This document shows, piece after piece, positions 12,690 to 12,812 of a stretch of 12,812 bases of DNA. A model generated the notes under the pieces. It was not told where the DNA came from and did not search any database. It saw only the letters and a program-made list of their open reading frames with translations. The translations under genes were made by a program, and so were the position numbers. The DNA is from WJLC01 sp964600865 (GTDB lineage: Archaea; Nanobdellota; Nanobdellia; Pacearchaeales; GW2011-AR1): contig CAZRJP010000021.1 in NCBI GenBank assembly GCA_964600865.1, forward strand, positions 1-12,812, in the 5' to 3' direction. The stretch's first letter is position 1; the number at the start of each line of letters is the position of its first letter.

Positions 12690-12812
12690 TTATTGCAAGT
12701 GGTTAATAATAAATAGTTAATGTTAGCTCTTAGGCGAGTTGGGATATTTAAAGGTTTTGGAGTTTCCTGGTAAATAAAAAAGAACATTAATTATAGACTA
12801 TAAAATTAATAA

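Larger units (their letters stand above)
12500..12812. other. Terminal gene-poor region
   Basis: Apart from the T-tracts and the possible fossil frame, I see no intact gene, tRNA or CRISPR repeat in the last 313 bases. GGGATATTTAAAGG (12741-12754) is a good TATA-like sequence readable on either strand. On the plus strand it would start RNA near 12773 and run out of the window, so it may serve the next gene or a small RNA. Confidence 0.4.

Noticed and set aside
12690..12812. tRNA or structured small RNA at the window end
   Set aside because: No T-loop, anticodon stem or other tRNA-like pattern was found; only a TATA-like sequence is visible.

Overview
The window looks like archaeal chromosome from a small, AT-rich genome, most likely a DPANN-type archaeon (Woesearchaeota/Pacearchaeota/Nanoarchaeota-like). 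The evidence is the gene content (RNA polymerase subunit K, proteasome alpha subunit, SBDS/Sdo1, exosome Rrp4-Rrp41-Rrp42, short archaeal FKBP), the very low GC content, tight gene packing, and TATA-like boxes centred about 25 nt from start codons. The lineage is inferred, not proven. I see no tRNA, rRNA or CRISPR array.

Layout. (1) Positions 30-3218, plus strand: a tight three-gene operon of a HAD-family hydrolase, a GT4 glycosyltransferase and a B12-binding-type radical SAM enzyme. It starts from a leaderless promoter with a perfect 14-bp palindrome upstream. (2) Positions 3198-4964: a Nudix hydrolase (minus) and a small transglutaminase-like protein (plus) diverge from one shared TATA region. 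Both end in 3' overlaps with convergent neighbours. The second neighbour is a D-2-hydroxyacid dehydrogenase-like gene split by a one-base frameshift in a run of five C's. (3) Positions 5115-10685, minus strand: two conserved archaeal housekeeping clusters placed end to end. psmA-SBDS-rrp4-rrp41-rrp42 (proteasome, ribosome maturation, RNA exosome) is followed by rpoK-eno, a piece of the ribosomal-protein cluster. Their junction holds a near-perfect direct repeat of about 40 bp. (4) Positions 10686-11023: a decayed insertion-sequence end with a 40-codon transposase remnant whose Shine-Dalgarno sequence can be masked by a hairpin. (5) Positions 11024-12001: two tandem paralogous small proteins that look like single-domain beta-barrel (lipocalin/avidin-like) proteins of unknown function. 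(6) Positions 12077-12499: an FKBP-type prolyl isomerase. (7) Positions 12500-12812: no intact gene; a 37-codon open stretch on the minus strand may be a gene fossil.

How the genes work together. psmA, SBDS, the three exosome genes and rpoK cover protein degradation, 60S-type subunit maturation, RNA 3' processing and transcription, and probably share transcripts. The first operon probably builds or modifies a glycan or lipid-linked glycoconjugate, with the glycosyltransferase between a phosphatase-like and a radical SAM enzyme; its product cannot be read from sequence. No new defence or mobile system is evident. The least explained items are the HAD-GT-radical SAM operon, the tandem barrel-like paralogs, the hairpin-guarded transposase start and the charged tail on RpoK.
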